A DNA stretch of 64,000 bases from Amycolatopsis sp. FBCC-B4732 (lineage in GTDB: Bacteria; Actinomycetota; Actinomycetes; Mycobacteriales; Pseudonocardiaceae). Under the pieces are notes generated by a model. The model was not told where the DNA came from. It saw only the letters and a list, made by a program, of their open reading frames with translations, and did not search any database. The translations under genes were made by a program, and so were the position numbers. This document shows, in pieces, positions 33,477 through 43,211 of this stretch (positions are counted from its first letter, which is position 1; each line of letters starts with the position of its first letter). Where the stretch lies: contig NZ_CP095376.1 of assembly GCF_023008405.1 (NCBI RefSeq), forward strand, positions 1,140,001 through 1,204,000, in the 5' to 3' direction.

Positions 33477-35120
33477 ATGGGACGTCACTCGCCGGATGGG
33501 CGACGCCGGCTGCTCGTGCCCGCCCTCGCGATCGGGCTCGTGCTCGTCCTCGGTGGCGCGGCCTGGGTGACCGTGTCGGCCGTCGGCCGGAAGCCCGGGT
33601 GTGACCAGCCCGCGAACGTGCTCGTGACGGCGTCCTCGGACATCGCGCCCGCGTTGTCGCTCGTCGCGCGGGGTCTGGACCTCGCGTGCGGCAGCGTCGA
33701 GGTCCAGACCAGGGAGGCGACGCAGGCCGCCGAGCGGCTCGCCATGTCCGACGGCAGCCCACGCCCGCAGGTGTGGGTGCCCGACTCCACGCTCGCCCTG
33801 CGCCGCGCGCACCAGCTCGGGGCCGCTGACGTGCCCGAAAGCGGGGCGTCGGTGGCCAGTTCGCCGGTGGTGCTCGGCGTCGCCGCGGACGTCGCCAAGG
33901 GCCTCGGCTGGCCCGACCGCACGCCGACGTGGGCGGAGGTCCTGGCCGGGCCCGGGGTCGTCCCCGGCATGCCCGACCCGGCCCATGACGCGGTCGGCGC
34001 GCTGGCGCTGCTCGGCCTGCGTGACAGCGTGAAGGCCGCGCCCGAGCCCTCGGCCGCGTACGTCGCGCTGCTGCGGCGGTTCTCGGTCAACGCGCTCGGC
34101 GCCGAGACGGACCTGATCGCGCGGCTGCCGGGCTCGAGCGACGGCAGCGGCACGGCCGCGGTGACGGCGTTCCCCGCGTCGGAGAACTCCTTGCTGCGCC
34201 ACAACATCGAGGACACGTCGTCGCCGCTCGTCGCCGTCTACTCGACCGCGGTGCCCACTTTGGACTACCCGTTCGCGGAACTGGGCGGCATCACCCCGAA
34301 GCAACGCCCGATCATCGACGCGCTGCGGGAGGCACTACTCGGCGGCCCCGGCGCCGACGCGATCGCGAAGACGGGCCTGCGCGCGGCGGGCGGCCAGGCG
34401 CTGCGCGACCACACCGACGACCCCCGCGTGGCGCCGACGGGCTTCAAGGCCACCAACCTGCCGCCGGCCACCACCGTCGACGAGCTCCTCAACCAATGGG
34501 CGGGCGTCAACCTGAGCGCGCGCGTGCAGGTGCTGCTCGACGTCTCGGGTTCGATGAACGCGCAGGTGCCCGGCACGTCGCTGAACCGGATGCAGCTGAC
34601 GGTGGAGGCGACGCAGAAGGCGTTGCACCTCTTCAAACCGGCGACGCAGCTGCGCATGCTGGCGTTCTCGACCAAGCTCGACGGCGACAAGGACTACTGC
34701 GAGATCCTGCCGATGGCCCCGGTGGCCCAGCACCTGGCCGGCGGCGCACTGGACAAGCTCGCCCAGCTGAAGGCAACCGCGGACGGCGGAACCGGCTTGT
34801 ACGACAGCGTTCTGGACACCTACCGCACCGCCCGCCGCGAGTGGGAGCCCGGCCGCCTCAACCTGGTGATCGTGATGACGGACGGCCGCAACGAGGACCC
34901 GCACAGCATCAGCCGCCCGGACCTGCTGGCCGAGCTGGCCAAACTCCAGGACCCCCGCCGCCCCATCCCGCTGATCGGCGTGGGCGTCGGCCCGGACGCG
35001 GACAAACCGGAACTGGACCAGATCACGGCGGCAACGGGCGGCCAGGCGTTCGTGGCCCCGGACCCGGCGAGGATCACGGACGTGTTCTTCGGAGCCCTGA
35101 GCCGCATCGCCGGCGGCTAG
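33477..35120 (+). CDS. substrate-binding-like/VWA surface protein
   Basis: 547 residues. An N-terminal basic stretch and one hydrophobic helix (about 11-33, 'LVPALAIGLVLVLGGAAW') anchor or export it. Residues 45-320 resemble an extracellular solute-binding fold ('VLVTASSDIAPALSLVA', 'PQVWVPDSTLAL'). From about 350 there is a von Willebrand A domain with MIDAS 'DVSGSM' and 'VIVMTDGRNED'. Such fusions are widespread in actinomycetes with no known ligand. Codon use is typical of the resident genome. It converges with the dGTPase gene, and their TAG stops share the palindrome CTAG. Confidence 0.88.
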   Translation: MGRHSPDGRRRLLVPALAIGLVLVLGGAAWVTVSAVGRKPGCDQPANVLVTASSDIAPALSLVARGLDLACGSVEVQTREATQAAERLAMSDGSPRPQVWVPDSTLALRRAHQLGAADVPESGASVASSPVVLGVAADVAKGLGWPDRTPTWAEVLAGPGVVPGMPDPAHDAVGALALLGLRDSVKAAPEPSAAYVALLRRFSVNALGAETDLIARLPGSSDGSGTAAVTAFPASENSLLRHNIEDTSSPLVAVYSTAVPTLDYPFAELGGITPKQRPIIDALREALLGGPGADAIAKTGLRAAGGQALRDHTDDPRVAPTGFKATNLPPATTVDELLNQWAGVNLSARVQVLLDVSGSMNAQVPGTSLNRMQLTVEATQKALHLFKPATQLRMLAFSTKLDGDKDYCEILPMAPVAQHLAGGALDKLAQLKATADGGTGLYDSVLDTYRTARREWEPGRLNLVIVMTDGRNEDPHSISRPDLLAELAKLQDPRRPIPLIGVGVGPDADKPELDQITAATGGQAFVAPDPARITDVFFGALSRIAGG

Positions 35121-36475
35121 CTGAACCAGGCGCCGAACATCGAACTGTGCGACCGGCCGCTGAGCCGCTCGTCCAGGTCGACGGCTTGGGCTTCGGTCAG
35201 CACACAGATGTAGTCGACGACCGCCCGTGCTTCCCGCGCTTCCGCGGACCCTCGGTAAGCGGAGTCGAAGTCAGGGTCCCGCCCCAGTTCTCGATAGATC
35301 GAGCGAAGCTGGATCGGCAACCGGGGGCTCTTGGGTGATTCGGTCAGGCAGTCGCGGAGCCGGTCGTAGAGGGATTGGACGATCCGCTTCTGCCCTTCTT
35401 GCATCACCGCCAAGGACGGCTTGTCGATGACGTAGTACCAAGTGAGCTCCTTCAAGGCTTCGACCAGGTACTGGCAACGGGCATCGACTGCTATGTGCGG
35501 GGGATCCGCCGCGAAGGAAACAGCATTGACGCAGTCGGTGATGTTCGCCGTCGTGATCACGTTCATCGCGGAGCGGTTCTGGCGGGTGTCCCAGCACGAA
35601 GACGTGATCTTTCCGAACCTGCTGATGACTTTGTCCAATCCGGCGTCGAACAGAGCCGGCTCGAAGTCCGGCAGCTTGCCAAGCCGGCGTCGGGCGTGTC
35701 TGGCGATGCGGTCCCGGTCGCTCACCAGGTCGTGCAGGGGAATGAGCCCGGCCCGGAAACAGTCTTCGATGTCGTGGGTCGCGTAGGTGATGTCGTCCGC
35801 CCAATCCATGAGGATGGCATTGGCTGACCTGAGGCTGCTCGTTGCTCCTTTGCGAGCCCACCGGAAGTCCTCGAGTTCGCTCGCGTACGCGCCCCACTTG
35901 CTGCCGAATCGGCGATCCGTCCAGGTCGGAGCGGTGAACAGATCGTCTGCGGACCGTGGCCTCGGCCGGGGGTACTTGAGCATCGCGTCGAGTGCGGCCC
36001 GGGTGAGGTCGAGACCCGCGTACTCCGTTCTGCGTCTGGCGAGTTTCGTGACGATCCGGAACGACTGGGCGTTCCCTTCGAAGCCTTCCAGCCCGACGGC
36101 CCGGCGGAGGCAGGCGTCGAGGACCGGTTCGGACACGTGCCCGAACGGCGGGTGCCCGATGTCGTGCACGAGTCCTGCCGTTTCGACGACGTCGGCGTTG
36201 ATTCCGAAGCTCTTCCGGAACTCCCGAGCTTCCGCCGAGTCTCCCTGCTTCAGGTGTTGAACCAGCCGACGCCCGAGTTGAGCCACTTTGAGGCTGTGGG
36301 TGAGGCGGTTGTGCAGTACCCGTTGTTCGTTCACGGCGGCGACTTGGGCCACTCCGGACAGTCGCCGGAACGCCGACGAATAAAGTACCCGGTCGCGGTC
36401 TCGCTGATAAGGAGTTCGGAAAGGATCGTCCTCGGATTTTTCGTGTCGTCGCTTCCACTTTCGTGGGTTCCCCAT
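35117..36475 (-). CDS. dgt: dGTPase-like HD-domain triphosphohydrolase
   Basis: 452 residues. The HD metal site is complete: 'RLTHSLKVAQLGRRL', 'LVHDIGHPPFGH' (HD pair), and 'DWADDITYATHDIED' with the last aspartate. The N-terminal 'YQRDRDRVLYSSAFRRLSG' is the classic dGTPase start. It cleaves dNTPs to nucleoside and triphosphate. ATG chosen at 36475, with 'gcgaggggcgacc' just upstream. Codons such as CGA, TAT, CCT and ACT are much more frequent than in neighbours, so the gene looks acquired. Close homologues protect bacteria from phage by draining dNTPs. Whether this one does, or serves housekeeping, cannot be told. Confidence 0.92.
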   Translation of the reverse strand: MGNPRKWKRRHEKSEDDPFRTPYQRDRDRVLYSSAFRRLSGVAQVAAVNEQRVLHNRLTHSLKVAQLGRRLVQHLKQGDSAEAREFRKSFGINADVVETAGLVHDIGHPPFGHVSEPVLDACLRRAVGLEGFEGNAQSFRIVTKLARRRTEYAGLDLTRAALDAMLKYPRPRPRSADDLFTAPTWTDRRFGSKWGAYASELEDFRWARKGATSSLRSANAILMDWADDITYATHDIEDCFRAGLIPLHDLVSDRDRIARHARRRLGKLPDFEPALFDAGLDKVISRFGKITSSCWDTRQNRSAMNVITTANITDCVNAVSFAADPPHIAVDARCQYLVEALKELTWYYVIDKPSLAVMQEGQKRIVQSLYDRLRDCLTESPKSPRLPIQLRSIYRELGRDPDFDSAYRGSAEAREARAVVDYICVLTEAQAVDLDERLSGRSHSSMFGAWFS

Positions 36476-36641
36476 GGTCGCCCCTCGCTCGTTCGCAGTT
36501 GCCGTATACCAACGTCGTGGCCGGCGGCTTGTTACTGCGTGGAAGGGGAAGATCGCCATAGTTGCAGTGTTGTGTCAGATCCGGAAGCATGTTGCGACCC
36601 GTGGATGCCGTCGATTGCGGTTCGGCATCGCCGGTCGCGGC

Positions 36642-38018
36642 TCAGTCGGGTGGGTCGACTGCCGCAGTTCGGATGGATCGCCGGCGGATGAGGGCGTAAA
36701 CGCCCAAGATCACCGCCAGACTGATCAAACTCAAATACAGCTGGGACCGCGCATCCGAGTCCACGAACAGCATCGACGCCACCACCGCCAGCGTCAGTAC
36801 CAGCGTCACCCAGCTCAGCCACGGGTACCCCCACATCCGCAGCTTCAGCTTCTCCGGCGCCGAAGCCTCCAGCGCACGCCGCATCCGCAACTGGGACCCG
36901 CAGATGATCGCGTACACGAACAACGCCACCGCGCCCGCCGAATTGATGATGAAGTAGAAGATCTTGTCCGGGGACACGTAACTCATCACCACCGCCACGT
37001 AACCGACCGAAGTGGACACCAGGATCGCCTTCCACGGGACGCCCCGCTTGTTCGTGTCCGAGATCCACGACGGCGCCCAGCCGTGGCGTCGCAGCGCGAA
37101 CAGCATGCGGGATGCCGTGTACAGTCCCGAATTCAGCACCGACAGGGCCGCCGTCAGGGCCACCGCGCTCACGATCGTCGACGCCGCCGGGACGCCGAAG
37201 CGGCCGAACGCTGCCGCGAACGGGCTTGTCTCGCTCGGGATTTCGCGCCACGGCGTGATCATCACCAGCAGGGTCACCGAACCCACGTAGAACACGATCA
37301 CGCGCCAGACGATCGTCGACGTCGCCTTGCGGACCGCCGTCTCCGGCTGGTCGGACTCCGCCGCCGCGATCGTCACGATTTCCGCGCCGAAATAGGAAAA
37401 AATCACGATCACCACGCCGTGGACGACCGAAAAGCCGCCGTGGGGCACGAAACCGTCGAGAGCGATGTTGCCGACCGAGAAGTGCGCGCCCGGCCAGAGT
37501 CCCAGCACGAACAGCAGGCCCAGCACCAGGAACACCACGATCGTCGCGACCTTGATCGACGCCAGCCAGAACTCCGTCTCCCCGAACGAGCGCGCCGACG
37601 CCAGGTTCGTCGCCGTCAGCAGGAGCATCAGCGCCAGCGAGAACACCCACGGCGGCACGCCGGGGATCCAGCCCTGCAGGATCTTCGCGCCGGCCACCGC
37701 CTCGAACGCGACCACGCCGACCCAGAAGTACCAGTACAGCCAGCCGATCGTGAAGCCCGCCCAGCCGCCGAGCGAGTCGCGGGCGTACTCCATGAACGAG
37801 CCCAGTGCGGGGGCGGCCGTCGCCATCTCGCCGAGCATCCGCATCACCAGCACGACGAGCAGGCCGCCCAGCGCGTACGAGAGCACGGCCGCCGGACCTA
37901 CGGTGCGGATCACCGCGCCGCTGCCGATGAACAGGCTCGCGCCGATGATGCCGCCGAGGGCGATCATGCGGACGTGCCGCTGCCGCAGGTCGGGCCGCAG
38001 CCCGGACTTCGTCGTCAC
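36642..38018 (-). CDS. APC family amino acid permease
   Basis: 458 residues, about twelve helices. 'RHVRMIALGGIIGASLFIGSG' at the start is the hallmark of the GABA/lysine/aromatic permease branch (AAT family), and 'SYFGAEIVTIAAAESDQPE' near residue 200 is the conserved sixth-helix region. Proton-driven amino acid uptake; the substrate is not predictable. The GTG start is one of two, the other six codons upstream. The gene runs in the same direction as dgt, but its composition is resident-like. Confidence 0.9.
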   Translation of the reverse strand: MTTKSGLRPDLRQRHVRMIALGGIIGASLFIGSGAVIRTVGPAAVLSYALGGLLVVLVMRMLGEMATAAPALGSFMEYARDSLGGWAGFTIGWLYWYFWVGVVAFEAVAGAKILQGWIPGVPPWVFSLALMLLLTATNLASARSFGETEFWLASIKVATIVVFLVLGLLFVLGLWPGAHFSVGNIALDGFVPHGGFSVVHGVVIVIFSYFGAEIVTIAAAESDQPETAVRKATSTIVWRVIVFYVGSVTLLVMITPWREIPSETSPFAAAFGRFGVPAASTIVSAVALTAALSVLNSGLYTASRMLFALRRHGWAPSWISDTNKRGVPWKAILVSTSVGYVAVVMSYVSPDKIFYFIINSAGAVALFVYAIICGSQLRMRRALEASAPEKLKLRMWGYPWLSWVTLVLTLAVVASMLFVDSDARSQLYLSLISLAVILGVYALIRRRSIRTAAVDPPD

Positions 38019-38059
38019 GGTGTGGGATTCTCGCACTTCGGCGCCACATCGTGAAGAAC

Positions 38060-39007
38060 TCAGGTCGCGAGGATCTCCGACTTCCGCTGCACCAGGTACG
38101 CGCCGCCGAGCAGGATCGCCGAACCGAGCAGCTGCAGCCAGGTGAGCTCCTCGCCGAGCAGCGCCCACGCCGTGACGGTGACGATCACCGGCTCGACCAG
38201 CCCCAGCACGCTCGCCACCGACGCCGGCAGGTGCCGCAGCGACGAAATCCCGAAGACGTAGGCCAGCACGGTCGCCACCAGCACCAGCAGGGTGATCAGC
38301 AGCCACACGGGCGGGTGCCACGCGCCGAAGCCGACGTCGGTGGCGAGCAGCCCGACCGGCCACGTCCACGGCGGCGCGGCGAAGCTGATGGCGACCGCGC
38401 CGATCACCATGCCCCAGGTGACCAGGCCCAGCGGGTCGATGTCGGCCACCGCGCGCTCGCCGAGCAGGAAGTACCCGGCCGAGCAGAGCGCCGCGCCGAA
38501 GCCGGCGAGCAGGCCGACGCCGTCGAGCGTCACGCCCTGCCAGACCTGCGCGACCAGCGACAGCCCGACCATCGCCAGCGCGATGCCGCCCCACACCGAC
38601 CGCGGCAGCCGGTGCCGCCGCACGAACCGCACCCACAGCGCGATCAGCACGGGGGAGACGAACTCCAGCAGGATCGCGATGCCGACGGGGATCCGGCCCG
38701 CGGCGACGAAGTAGAGCAGCTGCACGCCGGCGACGCCGAGGAGGCCGTAGCCGGCCAGTACCGGCAGCTCGGCCCGGCCCACCCGGAGTTTCCGCGGCGC
38801 GACCAGCGCGACCCCGGCGAGCAGCACCAACCCGGCCAGCGCGATGCGCATCGAGGCCACCTGCTCCGGGGTGATCCCGGCGCTCATCGCGGACTTGCCC
38901 AGCGTGCCCGACGTGCTGAAGAACAGCGCGGCCAGCAGGACGAGGGTGGTCCCGCGGCCGCGATGGGCGACCCGGGGCGGGGCGAGGACGGGCAGCTCGG
39001 TGGTCAC
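38060..39007 (-). CDS. EamA family (DMT) transporter
   Basis: 315 residues with ten hydrophobic helices as two EamA halves. 'FFSTSGTLGKSAM' opens the first, and 'YVFGISSLRHLPASVASVLG' with 'LVEPVIVTVTAWALLGEELT' is the typical C-terminal half. Members export metabolites or amino acids. GTG start. It ends 41 bases before the permease start on the same strand, so a joint transcript with the permease is plausible. Confidence 0.9.
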   Translation of the reverse strand: MTTELPVLAPPRVAHRGRGTTLVLLAALFFSTSGTLGKSAMSAGITPEQVASMRIALAGLVLLAGVALVAPRKLRVGRAELPVLAGYGLLGVAGVQLLYFVAAGRIPVGIAILLEFVSPVLIALWVRFVRRHRLPRSVWGGIALAMVGLSLVAQVWQGVTLDGVGLLAGFGAALCSAGYFLLGERAVADIDPLGLVTWGMVIGAVAISFAAPPWTWPVGLLATDVGFGAWHPPVWLLITLLVLVATVLAYVFGISSLRHLPASVASVLGLVEPVIVTVTAWALLGEELTWLQLLGSAILLGGAYLVQRKSEILAT

Positions 39008-39056
39008 CCCGGCGACTCTAAGCGTGACCGCGTCACTGCCAAAGCGGTTTTCACGG

Positions 39057-39671
39057 TTACTCGGCCTGCTTGAGCCCCGTCGCGACGTGCGTGGTGATGG
39101 TCGCCAGCCGCCGCCCCTGGACGCGCAGCGCGCCGAGGGCGAGGTCGTCGGGCGCCGCGGACTTGCGGGACACGAACGAGCCGCCGTACGGGTTGCCCGA
39201 CTCCATCAGGTGCGGGTCGGCGTAGCCGAGCGGCACGACGATCGCGCCCCAGTGGTAGAAGACGTTGTTGATCGCCAGCAGCGTCGACTCCAGACCGCCG
39301 TGCGCGGTGGACGCCGTCGTGAACGACGTCGCGACCTTGTCGGCCAGCTTCCCCTTCGCCCACAAGCCGCCCGTGCTGTCCAGGAAGGACTTCAGCTGGG
39401 CGGCCGGGCCGCCGAACCGGGTCGGGCTGCCGATCGCGAGGCCGTCGGCCCACTCGAGGTCGGCGAGCTCGGCCAGCGCGTGGTGCGGGCCGGCGTCGAT
39501 CCAGGCCTGCCAGCGCGGGTTCTGCGCGACGGCCTGCTCGGGCGCGGTCTCCCGCACGGTCCGCACCCGCACGTCGGCGCCGGTTTCGCGGGCGCCGGCG
39601 GCGAGGGACTCGGCGAGGGCCGCGGTGTTGCCGGTCGAGCTGTAGTAGACGACGAGGATCCGTGTGCTCAC
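39057..39671 (-). CDS. wrbA: WrbA-type NAD(P)H:quinone oxidoreductase
   Basis: 204 residues, the usual size. 'ILVVYYSSTGNTAALAESLA' binds FMN phosphate, and 'DGLAIGSPTRFGGPAAQLK' plus 'TASTAHGGLESTLLAINN' are the FMN/quinone loops of WrbA. It reduces quinones by two electrons and so limits semiquinone stress. GTG start. Confidence 0.9.
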   Translation of the reverse strand: MSTRILVVYYSSTGNTAALAESLAAGARETGADVRVRTVRETAPEQAVAQNPRWQAWIDAGPHHALAELADLEWADGLAIGSPTRFGGPAAQLKSFLDSTGGLWAKGKLADKVATSFTTASTAHGGLESTLLAINNVFYHWGAIVVPLGYADPHLMESGNPYGGSFVSRKSAAPDDLALGALRVQGRRLATITTHVATGLKQAE

Positions 39672-39704
39672 GTCCGCCGACTCTAGGGTGCCGGGCCGGG
39701 CGTC

Positions 39705-40532
39705 TCAGGATCCGGACACGGGCTTCCAGGGGCTGACCGTGTCGGTCGGCCGCGTCGGGTCGTGGAAGCGCGGGCGGTCCAGCTCGCCGCGGCGCAGCGG
39801 GACCAGGCCGTCGGCGATCGCCTGCATGATCTTCGCGTGCGCGCGCACGCCGGCGCCGGGCCGCTCCGGTTCGATGTCCGAGAGGTCGACGGGGTCGCCG
39901 AAGTGCACCTGGAACCGCGGCCGGCGCAGCGGCGCGCTGAGCCCGGAGCGGGCGAGCGGGACCAGGTCGGCCGGGCCGTTGACGGTCTCGGTGCCCCAGT
40001 AGACGGCCTCGTGTGCGCCCCACTGGCTGATCGGGATCACCGGCACGCCCGAGGCGAGCGCCAGGCGGGCCGCGCCGGTCTTGCCGCGCTCGGGCCACAG
40101 GCCGGGGTCGTGGCTGATCCGGCCCTCGGGGTAGACGATGATCGGCTCGCGCGTGGTCTTCATCGCCTCGACGGCCTCGGCGAACTGCCCGACGGCGGTC
40201 CCGGCGTGCTTGCGGTCGACCCGCAGGTGCCCGCTGACCCGCAGCGCCGGCCCGATCACGGGCGCGTCGAGGATGCCGCCGGCCAGCATGAACCGCGGGT
40301 TGATGCCGATCCGCTTGCACGCCGCCATCAGCACGAACGCGTCGAACACGCCGATGTGGTTCGCGGTCATCAGCAGTGGCTTGCCGCGCAGCTGAGCCGG
40401 GATCCGGCCGGTGACGGTGAGCCGCCCGACCAGGTTCACCAGACCGCGGTCGATGTTCAGCATGGTCCGCCAGATGGCGGGGGCACGGCGGGGCGGTTCG
40501 GCGGTGCGCAGCGCGAGCATGGGGCAGAGCAT
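39705..40532 (-). CDS. 1-acyl-glycerol-3-phosphate acyltransferase-like
   Basis: 275 residues. The HX4D motif is present as 'NHIGVFDAF', and the acceptor-site 'PEGRIS' appears about 75 residues later, marking PlsC-family lysophosphatidate acyltransferases. It acts at the inner membrane face to make phosphatidic acid or a related lipid. Several starts are possible (GTG 40562, ATG 40532, ATG 40520); the middle one was chosen, without a strong ribosome site. Divergent from ftsK. Confidence 0.88.
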   Translation of the reverse strand: MLCPMLALRTAEPPRRAPAIWRTMLNIDRGLVNLVGRLTVTGRIPAQLRGKPLLMTANHIGVFDAFVLMAACKRIGINPRFMLAGGILDAPVIGPALRVSGHLRVDRKHAGTAVGQFAEAVEAMKTTREPIIVYPEGRISHDPGLWPERGKTGAARLALASGVPVIPISQWGAHEAVYWGTETVNGPADLVPLARSGLSAPLRRPRFQVHFGDPVDLSDIEPERPGAGVRAHAKIMQAIADGLVPLRRGELDRPRFHDPTRPTDTVSPWKPVSGS

Positions 40533-40675
40533 GGCAGACGCCGATTTCACCCGAATGCGCACTGGCCGGATCGGTTCACCCGGATGGCCCCGCCGCGCCG
40601 GTTGTGAGGCAGAAGTTCACCCTGAGCCGAGAGTGGCGCACGAGGCGAACGGGCACGGGCGGTTACCGTTGACGC

Positions 40676-43171
40676 ATGGCTGGGTCGGCGACGAGGAAGA
40701 GAAGCACGGGAAGCGGCGCGAAGGGGGCAGCGGCGCGCAAGCCGCGTACGCCCGCGAAGCCACGGCCACGTTCGTCGCCCGCCCGCAAGCCGGCCCCGCG
40801 CCGCAAGACGCCCGGGATCTTCGGCAAGGGCGTCCGCGGCACCTGGAACCTGCTGGCCAAGGGCACCGGAACGCTGGCACGCACGGTCGGCCGCACCCGT
40901 GAGCTCGAGGCCGAACACCGTCGCGACGGCCTGGCGCTCGGCCTGATCGCGCTGGCCATCATCGCCGCCGTCGGCGTCTGGTGGCGGGCCGCCGGGCCGA
41001 TCGGAGCCGGGGTCGAGATCGCCACCCGGAGCGTGCTCGGCGCCGGGGCCGTGACGCTGCCGCTCGTGCTGGTCGTCGTCGCCGTCGCGCTGATGCGGTC
41101 CGAACCGCACCCCGAGACGCGGCCGCGGATGGTCATCGGCACGATCATGGTCGTGCTGTCCGTGCTCGGGATGCTGCACATCTTCACCGCGCTCCCGGAC
41201 ACCAACGACGGCCGGATGTACGCCGGCGGCATCATCGGCGCCTTCTCCGGCGGCCTGCTCACCATGGGCGTCACCACCTGGGTCGCGGTGCCGCTGCTGA
41301 TCCTTGCGCTCGTCTTCGGCATCCTCGTCTTCACCGGCACGCCGGTCCGCGAGATCCCGCAGCGGCTGCGCAACTGGGGCCTCGACGAGGAGGAGATCGC
41401 CGAGGCCGAGGCCCAGCGCTCCGGGTTCGCCACCGACGAGGACGCCGTCACCGACGCCGACCCGAAGGCCGCGCGGCTGCGCAAGCCGTCGCGGCGCCGC
41501 CAGGCCGCCGACGCGGACCCCGAGCAGCTCGACATCGACGCGATGCTGGCCGAGGCACCGACGCCGATCAAGCCGCCGAAGGCGCTGCCCAAGCCCCCGG
41601 TCGAGGTGCCCGAGAAGAAGCCGAAGAAGGCCCCCGAGCCTCCGCTGGCCGTCACGCGGACCGTCGAGGGGGACTACCAGCTCCCGCCGCCCGACCTGCT
41701 GAAGCTCGGCGACGCGCCGAAGTCCCGCAGCAAGGCCAACGACGCCATGATCGAGGCGATCACCGGCGTGCTGGAGCAGTTCAGCATCGACGCGCAGGTC
41801 ACCGGCTTCACCCGCGGCCCGACGGTCACGCGCTACGAGGTCGAGCTCGGCCCGGGCGTGAAGGTCGAGAAGATCACCGCGCTGACCAAGAACATCGCCT
41901 ACGCGGTCGCCACCGACAACGTCCGGCTGCTGGCGCCGATCCCCGGCAAGTCCGCGGTCGGCATCGAGGTGCCGAACTCCGACCGCGAGATGGTCCGCCT
42001 GGGCGACGTGCTGCGCGCGCCGTCCACGGTCAAGGACAACCACCCGATGGTGATCGGCCTCGGCAAGGACATCGAGGGCCACTTCGTCACCGCGAACCTG
42101 ACGAAGATGCCCCACCTGCTGGTCGCGGGCTCCACCGGTTCCGGTAAGTCGAGCTTCGTCAACTCGATGCTGGTGTCGCTGCTCGCGCGCTCGACGCCGG
42201 ACGAGTGCCGGATGATCCTGATCGACCCGAAGATGGTCGAGCTGACGCCCTACGAGGGCATCCCGCACCTGATCACGCCCATCATCACCCAGCCGAAGAA
42301 GGCCGCCGCCGCGCTGGCCTGGCTGGTCGAGGAGATGGAGCAGCGCTACCAGGACATGCAGGTCAACAAGGTCCGGCACATCGACGACTACAACAAGAAG
42401 GTCAAGTCCGGCGAGATCACCGCGCCGCCGGGGTCCGAGCGCGAGTACCGGCCGTACCCGTACATCATGGCGATCGTCGACGAGCTCGCCGACCTGATGA
42501 TGACCGCCCCGCGCGACGTCGAGGACGCGATCGTCCGGATCACGCAGAAGGCGCGCGCGGCGGGCATCCACCTGGTCCTGGCCACGCAGCGGCCGTCGGT
42601 CGACGTCGTCACCGGCCTGATCAAGACCAACGTGCCCTCGCGGCTGGCGTTCGCGACGTCGTCGCTGACCGACTCGCGGGTCATCCTCGACCAGCCGGGC
42701 GCGGAGAAGCTGATCGGCATGGGCGACGCGCTCTACCTGCCGATGGGCGCCGGCAAACCGGTCCGCATCCAGGGCGCGTTCGTCGGTGACGAAGAGATCG
42801 CCGCGGTCGTCAACTACGCCAAGGAGCAGGCGCAGCCGGACTACCAGGACGGCGTCACCGCGCAGAAGGCCGGCGAGAAGAAGGAGATCGACCCGGACAT
42901 CGGGGACGACCTGGACGTCCTGCTGCAGGCGGCGGAGCTGATCGTGACGTCCCAGTTCGGCTCGACGTCGATGCTGCAGCGCAAGCTGCGGGTCGGCTTC
43001 GCGAAGGCCGGGCGCCTGATGGACCTGCTGGAAAGCCGGGGCGTGGTCGGGCCGTCGGAGGGCTCGAAGGCCCGCGACGTGCTGATCAAGCCGGAGGAGC
43101 TGGAAGGCGTCCTGTTCATGATCCGCGGCGGCGGCCCGGTGGACGCCGACGCCGACGGCGACGACGAGTAG
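40676..43171 (+). CDS. ftsK: DNA translocase FtsK
   Basis: 831 residues. A Lys/Arg/Pro-rich N-terminus, four membrane helices (about 80-225), an acidic linker, then the motor: Walker A 'GSTGSGKSSF' near 486, Walker B-like 'PYIMAIVDELADLMM', and 'ATQRPSVDVVTGLIKTN'. The C-terminal gamma winged helix contains 'GSTSMLQRKLRVGFAKAGRL' for KOPS-like sequence reading. It pumps chromosome ends through the septum and helps dimer resolution. ATG start. Confidence 0.97.
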   Translation: MAGSATRKRSTGSGAKGAAARKPRTPAKPRPRSSPARKPAPRRKTPGIFGKGVRGTWNLLAKGTGTLARTVGRTRELEAEHRRDGLALGLIALAIIAAVGVWWRAAGPIGAGVEIATRSVLGAGAVTLPLVLVVVAVALMRSEPHPETRPRMVIGTIMVVLSVLGMLHIFTALPDTNDGRMYAGGIIGAFSGGLLTMGVTTWVAVPLLILALVFGILVFTGTPVREIPQRLRNWGLDEEEIAEAEAQRSGFATDEDAVTDADPKAARLRKPSRRRQAADADPEQLDIDAMLAEAPTPIKPPKALPKPPVEVPEKKPKKAPEPPLAVTRTVEGDYQLPPPDLLKLGDAPKSRSKANDAMIEAITGVLEQFSIDAQVTGFTRGPTVTRYEVELGPGVKVEKITALTKNIAYAVATDNVRLLAPIPGKSAVGIEVPNSDREMVRLGDVLRAPSTVKDNHPMVIGLGKDIEGHFVTANLTKMPHLLVAGSTGSGKSSFVNSMLVSLLARSTPDECRMILIDPKMVELTPYEGIPHLITPIITQPKKAAAALAWLVEEMEQRYQDMQVNKVRHIDDYNKKVKSGEITAPPGSEREYRPYPYIMAIVDELADLMMTAPRDVEDAIVRITQKARAAGIHLVLATQRPSVDVVTGLIKTNVPSRLAFATSSLTDSRVILDQPGAEKLIGMGDALYLPMGAGKPVRIQGAFVGDEEIAAVVNYAKEQAQPDYQDGVTAQKAGEKKEIDPDIGDDLDVLLQAAELIVTSQFGSTSMLQRKLRVGFAKAGRLMDLLESRGVVGPSEGSKARDVLIKPEELEGVLFMIRGGGPVDADADGDDE

Positions 43172-43211
43172 ACGGTGCAACCCGTGACGCCGTCCGTTCC
43201 GTCCTGAGCAC

